Assembly: GCF_030272615.1 (NCBI RefSeq)
Contig: NC_081415.1
Span: 416,792,757-416,856,756, forward strand
From: Cryptomeria japonica
Taxonomy: Eukaryota > Streptophyta > Pinopsida > Cupressales > Cupressaceae
Direction of reading: 5' to 3'
DNA: 64,000 nt
Made by a program: the position numbers and the translations under genes. The first letter of the stretch is position 1. Each line of letters starts with the position of its first letter. The notes under the pieces are model-generated. The model had not been told where the DNA came from, did no database searches, and saw only the letters and a program-made list of their open reading frames with translations. This document shows positions 43,140-54,100 of this stretch, piece after piece.

Positions 43140-45089
43140 GAGTATTTGCCGATGTTGGAGTCACGGGAGAGATTCCCGTCGACTTAGAGACTGCGACCAG
43201 AGTTGTCTATCCAGGACATGATTTCCATTGAGGAGATGGGTCTCACACATATGCTCTATGTGCCCGAGTTTCGGGCAAACATGGGGTTGCTGACTGCGTT
43301 GGCCGAGAGATGGCACTCAGAGACATGCACGTTTCACCTGCCGATAGGTGAGATGACAGTGACATTGGAGGATGTATACAGGATACTACATGTTCCCATT
43401 GATGGAGAGTTGATCCCCTATGATCGTGACGGTGACAGGGAGGCCTTGAGACGGGTTTTTCAGGATCCTGAGTTGGAGATGCGAGCAGGTCATGTAGCCT
43501 GGGACACCATGACTGCCACAGGATTAGCATTGCCGGCAGTTGTTGGGGGAGTCATCAGTGGATACTTGTGTCCAGACAGGGCCACACGAGGATTGGCAGT
43601 GGGCTGGGGAGGGGCCTTGGAGATGCTGATGGCAGAGCACACTAGGTATGCATGGGGGCCATGTGTCCTAGCACATTTGTATTATGAGCTGCATCAGTTT
43701 GTATACCATGGATCAGTGGGTTTGGGCTGCGGTGTGACTCTCTTGCAGGTGTGGGCCTATGAGCACCTTCCCATCACACGGCCGATTCACTTCAGAGGCA
43801 GAGGACAGGGACAGAGTTTTGTGCACCTATATGCCATGATTACATCCCAGCCTCGGATTGGGAGATTGGAGCACTGGAGGAGAGTCATTGATGACATTGA
43901 CATGGTGATCTGGAGGCCGTACCTGGGGTGCGAGGAGTGGGAGGACGACGCATTGGAGCTTCCCTACACCTTCCGGAGCAGGTACCTGATTGGGCGGACA
44001 CCCTATATATTAGAGAGACAGCTGGTGGACAGGGTATGCAGGCAGTATGGCAGGATTCAGAGGATGCCACGAGGCTCGGGCATGTATGCCCGTACGGTCA
44101 GAGATCAGGTGCAGTTTGGCCCACTGCTATCATATGATCAGGCAGTGATGCAGCTAGCGGAGATGATGCCGATGCCATGGGACATGTGGCCAGAGGTAGA
44201 TGATGCAGGGATGGACGCAGAGTACTCTGCGTACTGGGCAGAGCATCCATTTCCTAGATTGACAGATCCAGCAGAGCCAGTGGATGGAGAGGGTGGAGGA
44301 GAGGATGATGATGGAGGAGGGGATGGAGGTAGGGGCCGGCGGAGGCGGAGGGGAGTGGTGGGAGAGAGACGGGTAGCACCTCAGAGGGAGGGAGGACAGG
44401 AGAGAGCAGCTCCAGTGGTGAGAGGACGGGGTGGACTGCCCCTACAGGTGCCAGCAGCACAGGGTCCTAGAGAGGGACAGAGACAGGTGCAGCCAGAGGG
44501 ACAGAGATAGGTACAACCACAGGTACCTATACAGGCACAGGGACAGGTGCAGGCAGAGGCACAGGGACAGGCACCTGTAGAGGAGGAGCCCCAGGCAGGG
44601 ACGGAGAGCGGAGACTCTGAGGAGGATGAGGTGCTTAGGCTGCGGGAGATCTGCCAGGGCCAGGCAGATGAGATTGAGGATTTGGTTCGAGAGAGGAACC
44701 ACCTCAGGATCAGGGTCCGAGACACAGAGCGGGAGAGGGATCAGGCCATCCAGAGATACACCGAGGCCGAGACAGCTCTGAGGGCAGGTAGGCGGGCAGC
44801 AGAGGATGCAGGGGCAGGCTACGCATATGTTTTGCGAGTCGGAGAGGAGATCGCCTACTGGAGGGATCTATACTATGCAGCCGTGCCAGCAGATCAGCGG
44901 GCTAGGAGCTTTCATAGATCGTCGCACACAGCGACGGCTACGGGAGGGAGCCGCAGGAGACAGGCATCCAGCGGTGGGGTTATGGGGCCTCCACCACCAC
45001 CAGAGAGACAGGGGGATCCAGGGGCAGGTCCATCTACAGCTCAGACTCCGTCGAGGCGAGGCGGCTCCGAGGGAGGGAGTTCCTCATAG
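43140..45089 (+). pseudogene. Antisense plant-mobile-domain protein, exon 2 (two TAG stops)
   Basis: A 650-codon frame broken only by TAG at 43185-43187 and TAG at 44508-44510. Open parts are 43188-44507 and 44511-45089. The first 300 residues are a plant mobile domain (PMD, as in MAIL1/MAIN proteins and in TE-encoded relatives): ERWHSETCTFHLPIGEMTVT and LEDVYRILHVPIDGEL, then LGLAVGWGG- and HLYYELHQFVYHGS-like blocks. The rest is a Gly/Asp-rich, Gln-rich linker and a coiled coil (LRLREICQGQADEIEDLVRE, then RDTERERDQAIQRYTEAETA) with a basic Gly/Ser tail. No ATG precedes 43152 in the exon, which supports an upstream exon. PMD genes act in gene silencing in plants; the role here is unknown. 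Confidence 0.8.
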
Positions 45090-46759
45090 CTGTAGTGGGC
45101 TCCCATTGTATCAGTATATGTACCATTATTGTATTGTAGACACCTGCGGGTGATTCTTTTGTAGCCATATGATTCTTTTGACATCATTGTATTATGACAC
45201 ATTTGATTATATATGAGATGATTCATTTTTGCGGCAGCTATATGCATGTGTACCTTATGTGATGAGATGTTCTTATGTGATACATGTTTTATGATATGGA
45301 TGCTTATATGATGCAATGCAATATATTTTTGTTCTTTTATGTTGCATATGTGATGCATGATGCAAATGTGAATGTATGTAATGCAAATGATCATTTACAT
45401 AATGAAAATGTGAGATGTGCTAACATGTGTTGTATGCATGATGTGATGCAATTGTGATATCTATATGTATGTATGAAATGCTTATATGTGGTGATGTAGG
45501 TGTAACTATATGAAATGCAAATGTTTTTGGTGTGTCATTATACTCAGTCATGTGATAGCGGGCTACACAGACTCGAGAAGGATGATGGAAGTCAATCAAG
45601 AAAGGGGGATGGAAGACAGAGGATATGAACATGAAAGAGCTTCTTGTGCGTTATCATCATTGAGCTTTATTATGGCAGAATAGGCTATGACAATCGAGGC
45701 ATTTGTTCGGCCCAGAAAGTCATTGTACCTGTTTGCATGGAGATAAGACAATCACAAACAAGGAATGCCCCAGTTCATACTAGACTCACAGTGTCCTCAT
45801 ATCCTTGGACAAGTCATAGCATTACTAAAAGACAATCCACAGACAACAAATGCAAATAGGTGACGATACCCCATCCTCGCCTTTCTAGTCAAAGACATCC
45901 CGGAGATAGAATCTCTAGTCAAAGACATCCTGGAAAAGCTAAAAGACATGTCACCAAAAGATAAAATCAAAAGAAAACCAAGACTCGACACCAACATCCA
46001 CTGTAGTCCTCAAGTTTAGTGTCTCTTGTCACTTGTATAAGTCAAATTTTGATTGTGGTCACAATGTTCACTTTCACAAAAAGGATAGATAGCACTGAAC
46101 CATATGTTGTCTGAGTCTGTTAAAAGATTTGATTTGTTGAAGCCCATTGTTGCTGCTGTGTCTCCTTGGAAACTGATACCTTATTGTGGAGAAGACGAAA
46201 CTTTATTGCGGATTGTGCGCGGATAGACTGAAGAAAGCTAAAAGAAACTGTACTCCTCAAAACATGTGATGTTCTCAGTTCCACACCCATTACTAGACGT
46301 AGGAATTGGCCGTAGTCACAGATAGGATCTGTTTTATTATGGCTGGAAAAGGGAGTGAAAGGGGAGGGTTATGGATGGCTAACCAATCTTGGGTAGATAA
46401 ATAACAAGCCATGATGGGAATGGGCAAGTTTATTGTGGGCGAATAAGTTGTGAGTGTGTGCAAAGTGAAAGGATGAAAGTGAATCCTGAAGGAGGGAGGA
46501 GCAAAGTCCCTACGCATGGCGCTGGTGACCCAGTTTTCACCATGGTACTTGCCCAGGGCGCCACCGAAGTAGTTTTCACCGTTGGATGAAATTATTTCTC
46601 TTTACTTTTTTGGATTTTTTAATTTTTTTTTTGTTGTCACAAGGCGCCTGTTTGCCAGGTTTTCACCAAGTAACGATTTTTTTGTTTTTATAATTTTTTT
46701 GTATTTTTGAATTTTTTTGATTTTTTTGTATTTTTGAAATTAGGATACTCAAAAAGAGC
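45090..46759. other. Non-coding region between the antisense gene and integrase
   Basis: Intergenic between the convergent antisense gene and pol. It holds an ATG/TG-rich low-complexity zone at about 45190-45530 (repeated ATGCAAATG, ATGTGATGCA), a small duplication near 45885-45920 (TAGTCAAAGACATCC twice), T-rich stretches at 46600-46740, and three copies of a GGCGCC...GTTTTCACC motif at 46518-46541, 46557-46580 and 46643-46667. No gene is seen. Confidence 0.6.
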
Positions 46760-47887
46760 TTATGTGTAGAACCTGCGAAGGTGCATGCTGTTGATAGGAT
46801 CCTCCAAGGATTCACCTTCTGTAGTAGAGAGCTGATATGCCCCAGATCCATATACTGCTGTGATGATGTAAGGACCAAGCCAGTTGGGTTCAAATTTGCC
46901 CTTCTTTTCTCTATCTTGCTGATTCTTGGGGTTCTCTCTGAGGACTAAGTCACCTACCTCAAATGTGCGAGGCTTGACCTTGTGATTGTAACTGCGACTC
47001 ATTCGTTGTTGGTAAGCCTTGAGATGATTAAAAGCAGTGTGTCGTCGTTCCTCCAACAGTTCTAGTTCTTGTAAGCGAGAGACCCTGTAGTCTTCATCGT
47101 TGATTATGTTTCTCAAGGAGACCCGTAAAGAAGGTAACTCGACCTCAATAGGCAAGATGGCTTCAGCACCGTAGACAAGTGAGTAAGGTGTAGCTCCTGT
47201 AGGTGTGCGGACACTGGTACGATAGGCCCAAAGTGCGGGATTGAGTTGGACATGCCAGTTACGGCCAGCGTCGTCGACTGTCTTTTTAAGTATTTTGAGA
47301 ATTGTTTTGTTAGACGCCTCAGCTTGGCCATTACCTTGGGGGTAATATGGTGTGGAGAAACGATGAGAGATATGGAAGCGCTCACAGAGTTCACGAACAT
47401 CCTGGTTCTTGAAAGGACGCCCGTTATCGGTGATAATGGAAGTAGGAATCCCGTATCGGCAAATGATATAGTTCAGGATGAAAGTAGCGATTTGTTTCCC
47501 AGTAACTTGTGTGAGAGGCACGGCTTCAATCCACTTTGTGAAATACTCTGTGGCTGTGATAATGAATTTATGTCCATTGGAAGAAGGAGGGTGAATCTTG
47601 CCTATGAGATCGAGTCCCCACTGACAAAAGGGCCAAGGAGATGCAAGTGGCTGTAGTTCTTGTGCTGGTGCATGTATAAGGTCTCCATGAATTTGACACT
47701 GCTTACACTTCTTAACAAACTGATATGCATCTTTTTCCATAGTAGGCCAGTAGTATCCAGTCCTGATGAGTTTCTTGGCCAAGGTAGGACCACTAGTATG
47801 CGGACCACATATCCCTTCGTGCACTTCTCGTAATGCAATCTGAGCTTCGTCACTCTCTAAACATCTAAGGAGGGTGCCATCTAGACC
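46760..47887 (-). pseudogene. Integrase of the 16 kb element
   Basis: Ty3/gypsy integrase inserting the cDNA into the host chromosome. It has the HHCC zinc-binding segment (HEGICGPHTSG, then CKQCQ), a catalytic core with the D-D-E triad (GLDLIGK, ITDNGRPFKN, PQGNGQAEASNKTI), and a C-terminal domain ending SMHLRRFYT at the stop 46760. The frame is the same as gag-pro-pol. Upstream it is separated from the second RNase H by TGA at 47888-47890. From there to the stop all domains are intact, which fits a young element. Confidence 0.9.
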
Positions 47888-48556
47888 TCATCGGTATAGG
47901 ATATCAGCTAGGATAACGTATCGGGAGGATTGGCGGATGAAAGTGCGGCGTTGGTTGTTCGATAAATCGGGAGGTAAGATGTTGTCGCGAAGGTGTGTGA
48001 ATATGGAACCATATAACTGGGATTCAGGACCAACAACACATATCATTTCCGTAGGAGTGATCTCATATGACGAAATCAGCAGGTTGTCCACCAGGAACTC
48101 ATAGCAGGTCTCATTTTGCGGTAGATCAATGAGCGAAGCAATTGTAGCCATGGCATCAGCAGCACGATTCTGTTCTCTTGGTATCTGCTCAAACTCTATC
48201 TTTGCAAAGTGCTATTTCAGATCATCTACCAGTTGTTTGTAAGGCATTAGCTTTTCATCTTTTGTTTGATAATCATCAGTTGCTTGACGGATGACAAGTT
48301 GAGAATCACCAAAAACACGAAGTTCCTGGATCTTCCACTGAACTGCAATTCTTAGCCCCGTTGTTAATGCCTCGTATTTCGCTATATTGTTGGTGCAAGG
48401 AAATGATAAGCGGTATGACTTTGGTATAGAATCACCTTGGGGAGTTATAAAGAGTATACCCGCTCCTGCCCCATGCTGGGTGTATGAGCCATCAAAGTAT
48501 AGTTGCCATGGCTTTGCAGGTGATATTGTTAGAATGGACTCATCTGGAAATTCTGA
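47888..48556 (-). pseudogene. Second (archaeal-type) RNase H and integrase linker of the 16 kb element
   Basis: Between two stops in the pol frame (TAG 48557-48559 and TGA 47888-47890) lies a second RNase H: WQLYFDGSYTQHGAGAGILF (catalytic Asp of FDG), NIAKYEALTTGLR (Glu), VFGDSQLVIRQ (Asp). A further TAG at 48212-48214 interrupts it before the last helix (REQNRAADAMA). This RVT_3-type domain placed between the first RNase H and integrase is a known property of the Tat lineage. The catalytic acids are kept, so apart from the stops it looks functional. Confidence 0.85.
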
Positions 48557-51190
48557 CTATAGAGGAACATCATCTATCATGGGAGCATCTGCCAATTGAT
48601 CTGCAATGGCTTGTCCTTTTATGGCTTTTCTGTCCACGTATTCAATGTCGAATTCACTCAAAATCATTACCCACTTGGCCAGTCGCCCAGTAAGTGTAGC
48701 TTTGTTGAGAAGATATTTTAGTGGATCAATTCTGGCAATCAACTTGGTCTTGTGAGTAAGCATATAATGTCGTAATTTTTGTGAAGCGAAGACCACAGCG
48801 AGACATGCACGCTCAATTGGTGTGTAGTTTAGCTCATATCCCACCAATGTGCGACTGATATAGTAGACTGCTTTTTCCTTGCCGTCAGGTATTTGCTGTG
48901 CTAGAAGTGCCCCCAGTGCTGTTGGAGTAGCTGATATGTAAAGTAGCAATGGTTGATCTTGAATTGGTGGCATCAAAACTGGCGGGTTCAAAAGATAGTC
49001 TTTAAGTGCCTGAAAAGCCTGTTGACAGTTCTCATCCCATTTGAACTTAATGTTTTTGTGTAGCAGGTGCTGGAAAGGATTGCACTTATCTGCAAGTTGT
49101 GCTATGAATCTTCGTATGGACTGGAGTCTCCCTTGTAAAGACCGAAGTTGACTGATATTCTTGGGTGGCGGCATGTCCAAGATAGCCTTGACTTTTGCTG
49201 GATCCGCTTCTATTCCTCTTTTAGACACAATGAATCCTAGGAGCTTCCCGGAGGTTACTCCAAAGACACATTTCTTTGGATTTAATCTTACCTTGTATTT
49301 TTCCAGCCTATCAAAAGCAACTGAAAGTATGTCCAAGTGTGTATTTCTGTCTATTGATTTAACCAAAAGGTCGTCAACATAATCTTCCACCGTTACATGC
49401 ATGAGATCATGGAAGATAGTAGTCATGGCTCGTTGATACGTGGCACCTGCATTTTTCAGCCCAAAGGGCATGACATTCCAGCAGAAGGTTCCCCATGGAC
49501 AAGTGAATAATGTTTTATGTTGATCTTCAGGTGCAATCTTGATCTGATTATATCCAGAAAATCCGTCCATTAAAGATAACATCTCATGGCCTGCTGTGAG
49601 ATCAACAATTAAATCAATGTTTGGTAATGGGAAATCGTCCTTCGGACAAGCCTTGTTGATATCCCTGAAGTCTGTACATATTCGGATGCTGCGATCTGGT
49701 TTGCTAACAGGTACTAAGTTGGAAATCCATTCAGGATAATCAATTGGGCGTATGAAACCGACATCTAGTAATTTCTCCAGCTCTGCCTTGACTAGCAATG
49801 CCACCTGTGGATGCATTTTCCTCAATTTCTGTTTTACTGGTTTTGCCCCCGGTTTGACTGTTAAATGATGCATTACTAAGTCGGGGTCTAGTCCAGGCAT
49901 ATCAGCATAAGACCATGCAAAGTTGACTTGTCGTTCCTTAAAGAAGCTTATGAACCTTGCTTTCTCGGCCTCTGTCAATGATTGAGTCAAAAATATGTTG
50001 TGTGGAACCTCTGCTGTACCAATGTTTGTCTTTATAGTCTCCTCTACCAACATGGATGATTTTTCCTCGTATGATGCTGGGAGAATGTCAAGCCTTCCAT
50101 CTTCGGGCGCCTCGGAGAGGTTTTCACCCTCAGATACGTCCTTTCTTTTTACTTTTTTAGAGTCGGAGAGCGCCACAGTGTGGTTTTCGCCATAAGACCC
50201 TTGTTTTGTTTTTATTTTCACATTTTTGCGACTAGAAGGCCCGACACCCTCACCAAAGTATGCCATGTTATTTAGCTCTATGGCGTATCCTGCTTTATGG
50301 TCTCCAAGAGGAAGATCTTCGCGAATGCCAAGATAATCAACAATAGCTTCGTCATTTTGAAATGTATCAAACTGTGGTGGTCCATCCTGATCCCAGTCAA
50401 TGAGTTGGGGGTGAATGAGGGGAAGGTCTTTAGTGTTTTTAGAGTCCGCAAGACTAATAGTGAAGATGTGGTTATATTCAGGTATGTCAAGATAGTCATC
50501 GAGGTCGTCAATGGCACTCTCCTCATCAGTTTCGATCGTGAGTGAGTCCAAATTATCATCACTAGTAGCACCCTCAGGGACAGGTGTCCTCATCCTATGT
50601 GATCCTGACCTAGGGCCTTGAAACGAAGCTTGTGCGGGATCCTTATGGGTCAGTTCTTGACCAACTCTGAATTTCTTGTAAAACTCCTCCTCCTCTGTAG
50701 GTTCATCTGGCTCTCTAAATGTCTCATTGAGTTCATAGTCGCTGGAGGATTTGTCTGAACCCCATTCCCACTCATTGGAGTCTGTGGAATAATTATCCTC
50801 TTGTTGAACTTCAGCCACTTTGACTCGCCATATCTGTTTTGTTCTCTTATTTTGAATCTTGGGATTTAGAAAACCAAGCCCCTTGGAGCGTTCCCTTCTT
50901 GTAGTTAGCTCAGGTTGTAGAGGCTCCATGACACCTTCTTTGCGTAGTCCGAGAGGACTTTTTCCATCATACCCGAATCTCTGCAGAATTTTGAAACCTT
51001 TACCATAATTTTCACAGGGTATTATAATTTGATCATGTGTATCATCTTCAGCGTCCTTATATAGCATTTTATATAAATTTTCTTCCTCTAGTTCGCCCCA
51101 TTTTTGAAAGACGGTAGGATCCCATTTGAGTAGCATGATGGAGATTTGCTTATTAGGATGTGGCCTCCCATATTCCTTGGGGGAGTTCAT
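48557..51190 (-). CDS. Pol of the 16 kb element: G-patch, reverse transcriptase, first RNase H
   Basis: An open frame of 877 codons. Residues 62-110 form a G-patch (YGKGFKILQRFGYDGKSPLG, then RSKGLGF), a nucleic-acid-binding motif frequent in plant gypsy Pol. An acidic linker spans 130-440. Reverse transcriptase spans about 445-640 with the catalytic YVDD at 604-607. The first RNase H, about 745-870, has LYISATPTALGALL, where the first catalytic Asp is Ser, so it is probably inactive. The frame is the same as gag-pro, separated from it only by TGA at 51197-51199 and two codons. It may be expressed as part of one polyprotein by readthrough, or the TGA may be a mutation. Confidence 0.9.
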   Translation of the reverse strand: MNSPKEYGRPHPNKQISIMLLKWDPTVFQKWGELEEENLYKMLYKDAEDDTHDQIIIPCENYGKGFKILQRFGYDGKSPLGLRKEGVMEPLQPELTTRRERSKGLGFLNPKIQNKRTKQIWRVKVAEVQQEDNYSTDSNEWEWGSDKSSSDYELNETFREPDEPTEEEEFYKKFRVGQELTHKDPAQASFQGPRSGSHRMRTPVPEGATSDDNLDSLTIETDEESAIDDLDDYLDIPEYNHIFTISLADSKNTKDLPLIHPQLIDWDQDGPPQFDTFQNDEAIVDYLGIREDLPLGDHKAGYAIELNNMAYFGEGVGPSSRKNVKIKTKQGSYGENHTVALSDSKKVKRKDVSEGENLSEAPEDGRLDILPASYEEKSSMLVEETIKTNIGTAEVPHNIFLTQSLTEAEKARFISFFKERQVNFAWSYADMPGLDPDLVMHHLTVKPGAKPVKQKLRKMHPQVALLVKAELEKLLDVGFIRPIDYPEWISNLVPVSKPDRSIRICTDFRDINKACPKDDFPLPNIDLIVDLTAGHEMLSLMDGFSGYNQIKIAPEDQHKTLFTCPWGTFCWNVMPFGLKNAGATYQRAMTTIFHDLMHVTVEDYVDDLLVKSIDRNTHLDILSVAFDRLEKYKVRLNPKKCVFGVTSGKLLGFIVSKRGIEADPAKVKAILDMPPPKNISQLRSLQGRLQSIRRFIAQLADKCNPFQHLLHKNIKFKWDENCQQAFQALKDYLLNPPVLMPPIQDQPLLLYISATPTALGALLAQQIPDGKEKAVYYISRTLVGYELNYTPIERACLAVVFASQKLRHYMLTHKTKLIARIDPLKYLLNKATLTGRLAKWVMILSEFDIEYVDRKAIKGQAIADQLADAPMIDDVPL

Positions 51191-51196
51191 GACTTG

Positions 51197-54100
51197 TCAT
51201 AAGAACATTGTTTGATTCAGAGTGTATTCTCCCATGCCTTTGTCTTGAAACTTGGCTCTAAGTTCACCTTGTTTGGATGTCGAGGGCTTTAATGACTCAG
51301 GATCAATATATGCTGAAGAAGGAGTAGCCTCACGATTGCTAGGAATGATAGTCTCAGTATGTGATCTCAAGTTATTGCAATATATGAATGGATTTGGATC
51401 ACCATTGACCGTTACCTCGACTCCATTATGAGGAAACTTTATGCACTGATGGTATGTTGATGGGACCGCTCTCATTTCATGAATCCACGGACGTCCTAGC
51501 AATATGTTATACGTGAGGTCTAGATCCAGGACTTGACAAATCACGTCCTTTGTGACTGGCCCTATTCTTAGTGGTAAGATGACTGTGCCCTTGGACGAAC
51601 GCTCTTCATCATCATAAGCCTTAATGGTGATTTGGTTCATAGAATTCACAGCTTTGTCAGAATATCCCAATTGTCTGATGGTGCTCAATGTACAAATATT
51701 AAGACCTGCTCCTCCATCTATCAGGACTCGTTTTATTCGGTGTTTATGTATGAAGGCTTCAATATGTAGAGGTGCATTATGAGGCTGACTTATGGAGGCG
51801 TCATCGGCTTCTGTGAATGTGAGGGAGTGTGGAACAGATAGGTATCCCACCATGGCTTGAAACTGGTCCACGTTCAGATCAGTAGGGACAGCAGTATCTC
51901 TCAAGGTTTTGTCAAGGACAGCTTTATGTGCAGGAGATATACGTAAGAGCTCAAGAATAGAGATGAGTGCGGGTGTTTTCCCTAATTGCTCTACAAGGTC
52001 GTACTCAGGCTTAGTTGACGGAAGATTGGTATTCTTAGTAGAGGAACCTGGCAATGTGATCTTACCTCGACGGGTTGTAAAATGACATTCAGAGGTAGAT
52101 GTGGATGAAGATCCCACACCTTTTAGGACAATTTTGGGTCGCTGAGGAGGATTCTCAGGATTTTTATTTTTGATAGTAATGGTAGAAATATGATTGTCCA
52201 TTGAGATGTGATTAATAGTGGAATCATAATTGTAAGATGTTCTGGTGTAATTGGCTTGATCATCTGTGACTTTGCCTTTTCCCTTGTCATGTTTTGGGAA
52301 TGGTTCCTTAAACACCTCATGCTCTTGGTTAGATGAATGTCCCTCAATCTCAATATCTCCTCTGTCAATGAGATCTTGTACAATGTTTTTCAATCGATGG
52401 CAATTACTTGTCTTGTGACCCTTGCTCTTATGAAACTCGCAATACTCATCATCATTCCACCAATTCGGTTTGACCTTTGGTTCATATGGAGGAAAATCTG
52501 GGACCGTGATCACCTTGTTTGCTACAAGCTTTTTGAATACTGATTCAAGTGGTTCTCCCAATGGAGTGTACTTCCTTCGTGGTTTAGCAGCCGTTTGATT
52601 GTTCACTTGATTGTTGGTAGAATTTGATCCAGAAAAGATGAACTTTGGTCTCACTGTGTTGGCATCAACAACACCATCATTAACTGTGTTCTTGTTCTTG
52701 TTCCAAAACTTTGGTTTGTCCTTTCCCTTAAAGTCCTCTTTGTTTTCTTTGAATAATTTGATAACTCCTTGTTCAATTAAGACCTTTTCTGTTGCTAGGC
52801 CCTTTTCAATGACATCCTTAAATGTAGACAAACAAGCTTTTCTGAGATCATAGCCAATAGCCTTGTTAACATTTTGTGTGAACATCTCCACCATTTGTTT
52901 CTGCGGGATTTCACAAGAGCATCTGCTAGCTAAGTTTCTCCATCTTTGTAAAAATGACGCAAAAGATTCTCCTTCTTTTTGTTTCGTATTGCACAAGGTA
53001 GTAACTGAGACATCTGTTTCAATGTTGTAAGAGAAATGTTGGATGAATGCCTCTGCCAAGTCGCCCCATGACTTAATACCAGGAGGTAATTGAGAAAACC
53101 ATTCCATCGCTTGATCTCCTAAGCTCTGTGGGAACAACCTCATTAAGTATGTTTCTTCTGCGGCTACCTCAATGCAAGCTGTGAAGAATTGTCTTATATG
53201 TGCCTTGGGGTCTCCTCTCCCTCTATATTTGTCAAATTTCGGCGTTGCAAAGTGCAGAGGAAACGGAGGCATTGGAATGCTCTTATCAAATGGATAAGGG
53301 CATATATCTCTCATAGTATATGTGGGTTTTGATGTGCCCATGTCTTCCACTTTCTTTTGTAGATCTCTAATTTGTTGCTCCAAATTATTTTTGGGAGGAG
53401 ATGGATTTCTTGTAGCATACCCCATGTTTGAAACACCCATTTGAGGAGGAGCTTGTTGCATGTATGGATGATACTGATCGTAGACATGTCCATATGGAGT
53501 TCTATATTGTTGCGACATGTATGGAGCACTTGGCATAATTTCTTGTTGAGGGACCCCATATCTGTTTTGTGTATATAAACCATATTCAATAGGCCTTTCA
53601 TTTTCCATTGTGTTGCCCCCAATTTTGGCATGAGGTCTCCTTGTGTCAAAATTTTGAGGAAGCCCTTGAGTATCCATTTGTCTTGGTTGACCCATATCTT
53701 GAGCATGTGTTTGAGCATAGGGCCTCCATGATGGTCTTTGAGTGTAAGTATCATGCATTTGAGCTTGTGTATGTGGGATTGCTGGTTTCTGGAGCAAAAC
53801 TGATGGTGACTCCGGCATCATATTATTTGGTCCTCCACTATTAGGTTGAGTTTGTTGTGAAGGTCTACTTTCCATAAGTTGAGATAAGTCAAAATCATGT
53901 GGTATTTTAGCTCCACTTTGTGCCATCATGTTTAGGAAATATTGACGATCTCTCCTCATTATCTCTTCAACCAATCTATTGAATTGAGGATCCATTATAG
54001 ATTCTTGTATGTCTGCTGATAGTATTGAAGAATTGTCCACATTATCATTGTGTGTAGCGTTGTGTATAGCGTTTGCGCTTTCCACATTTGGATTGTGTCT

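Noticed and set aside
43243-44725. Minus-strand and alternative-frame ORFs over the antisense gene (for example 43243-43530, 44254-44725)
   Set aside because: Shadows of the GC-rich plus-strand frame, which alone shows a known domain.
43140-45089. A host MAIL/MAIN-type gene
   Set aside because: It lies entirely between the LTRs and TSDs of a retrotransposon and carries two nonsense codons, so it is element cargo.
45041-45394. His/Ile-rich minus-strand ORF
   Set aside because: A by-product of the ATG/TG-rich low-complexity zone.
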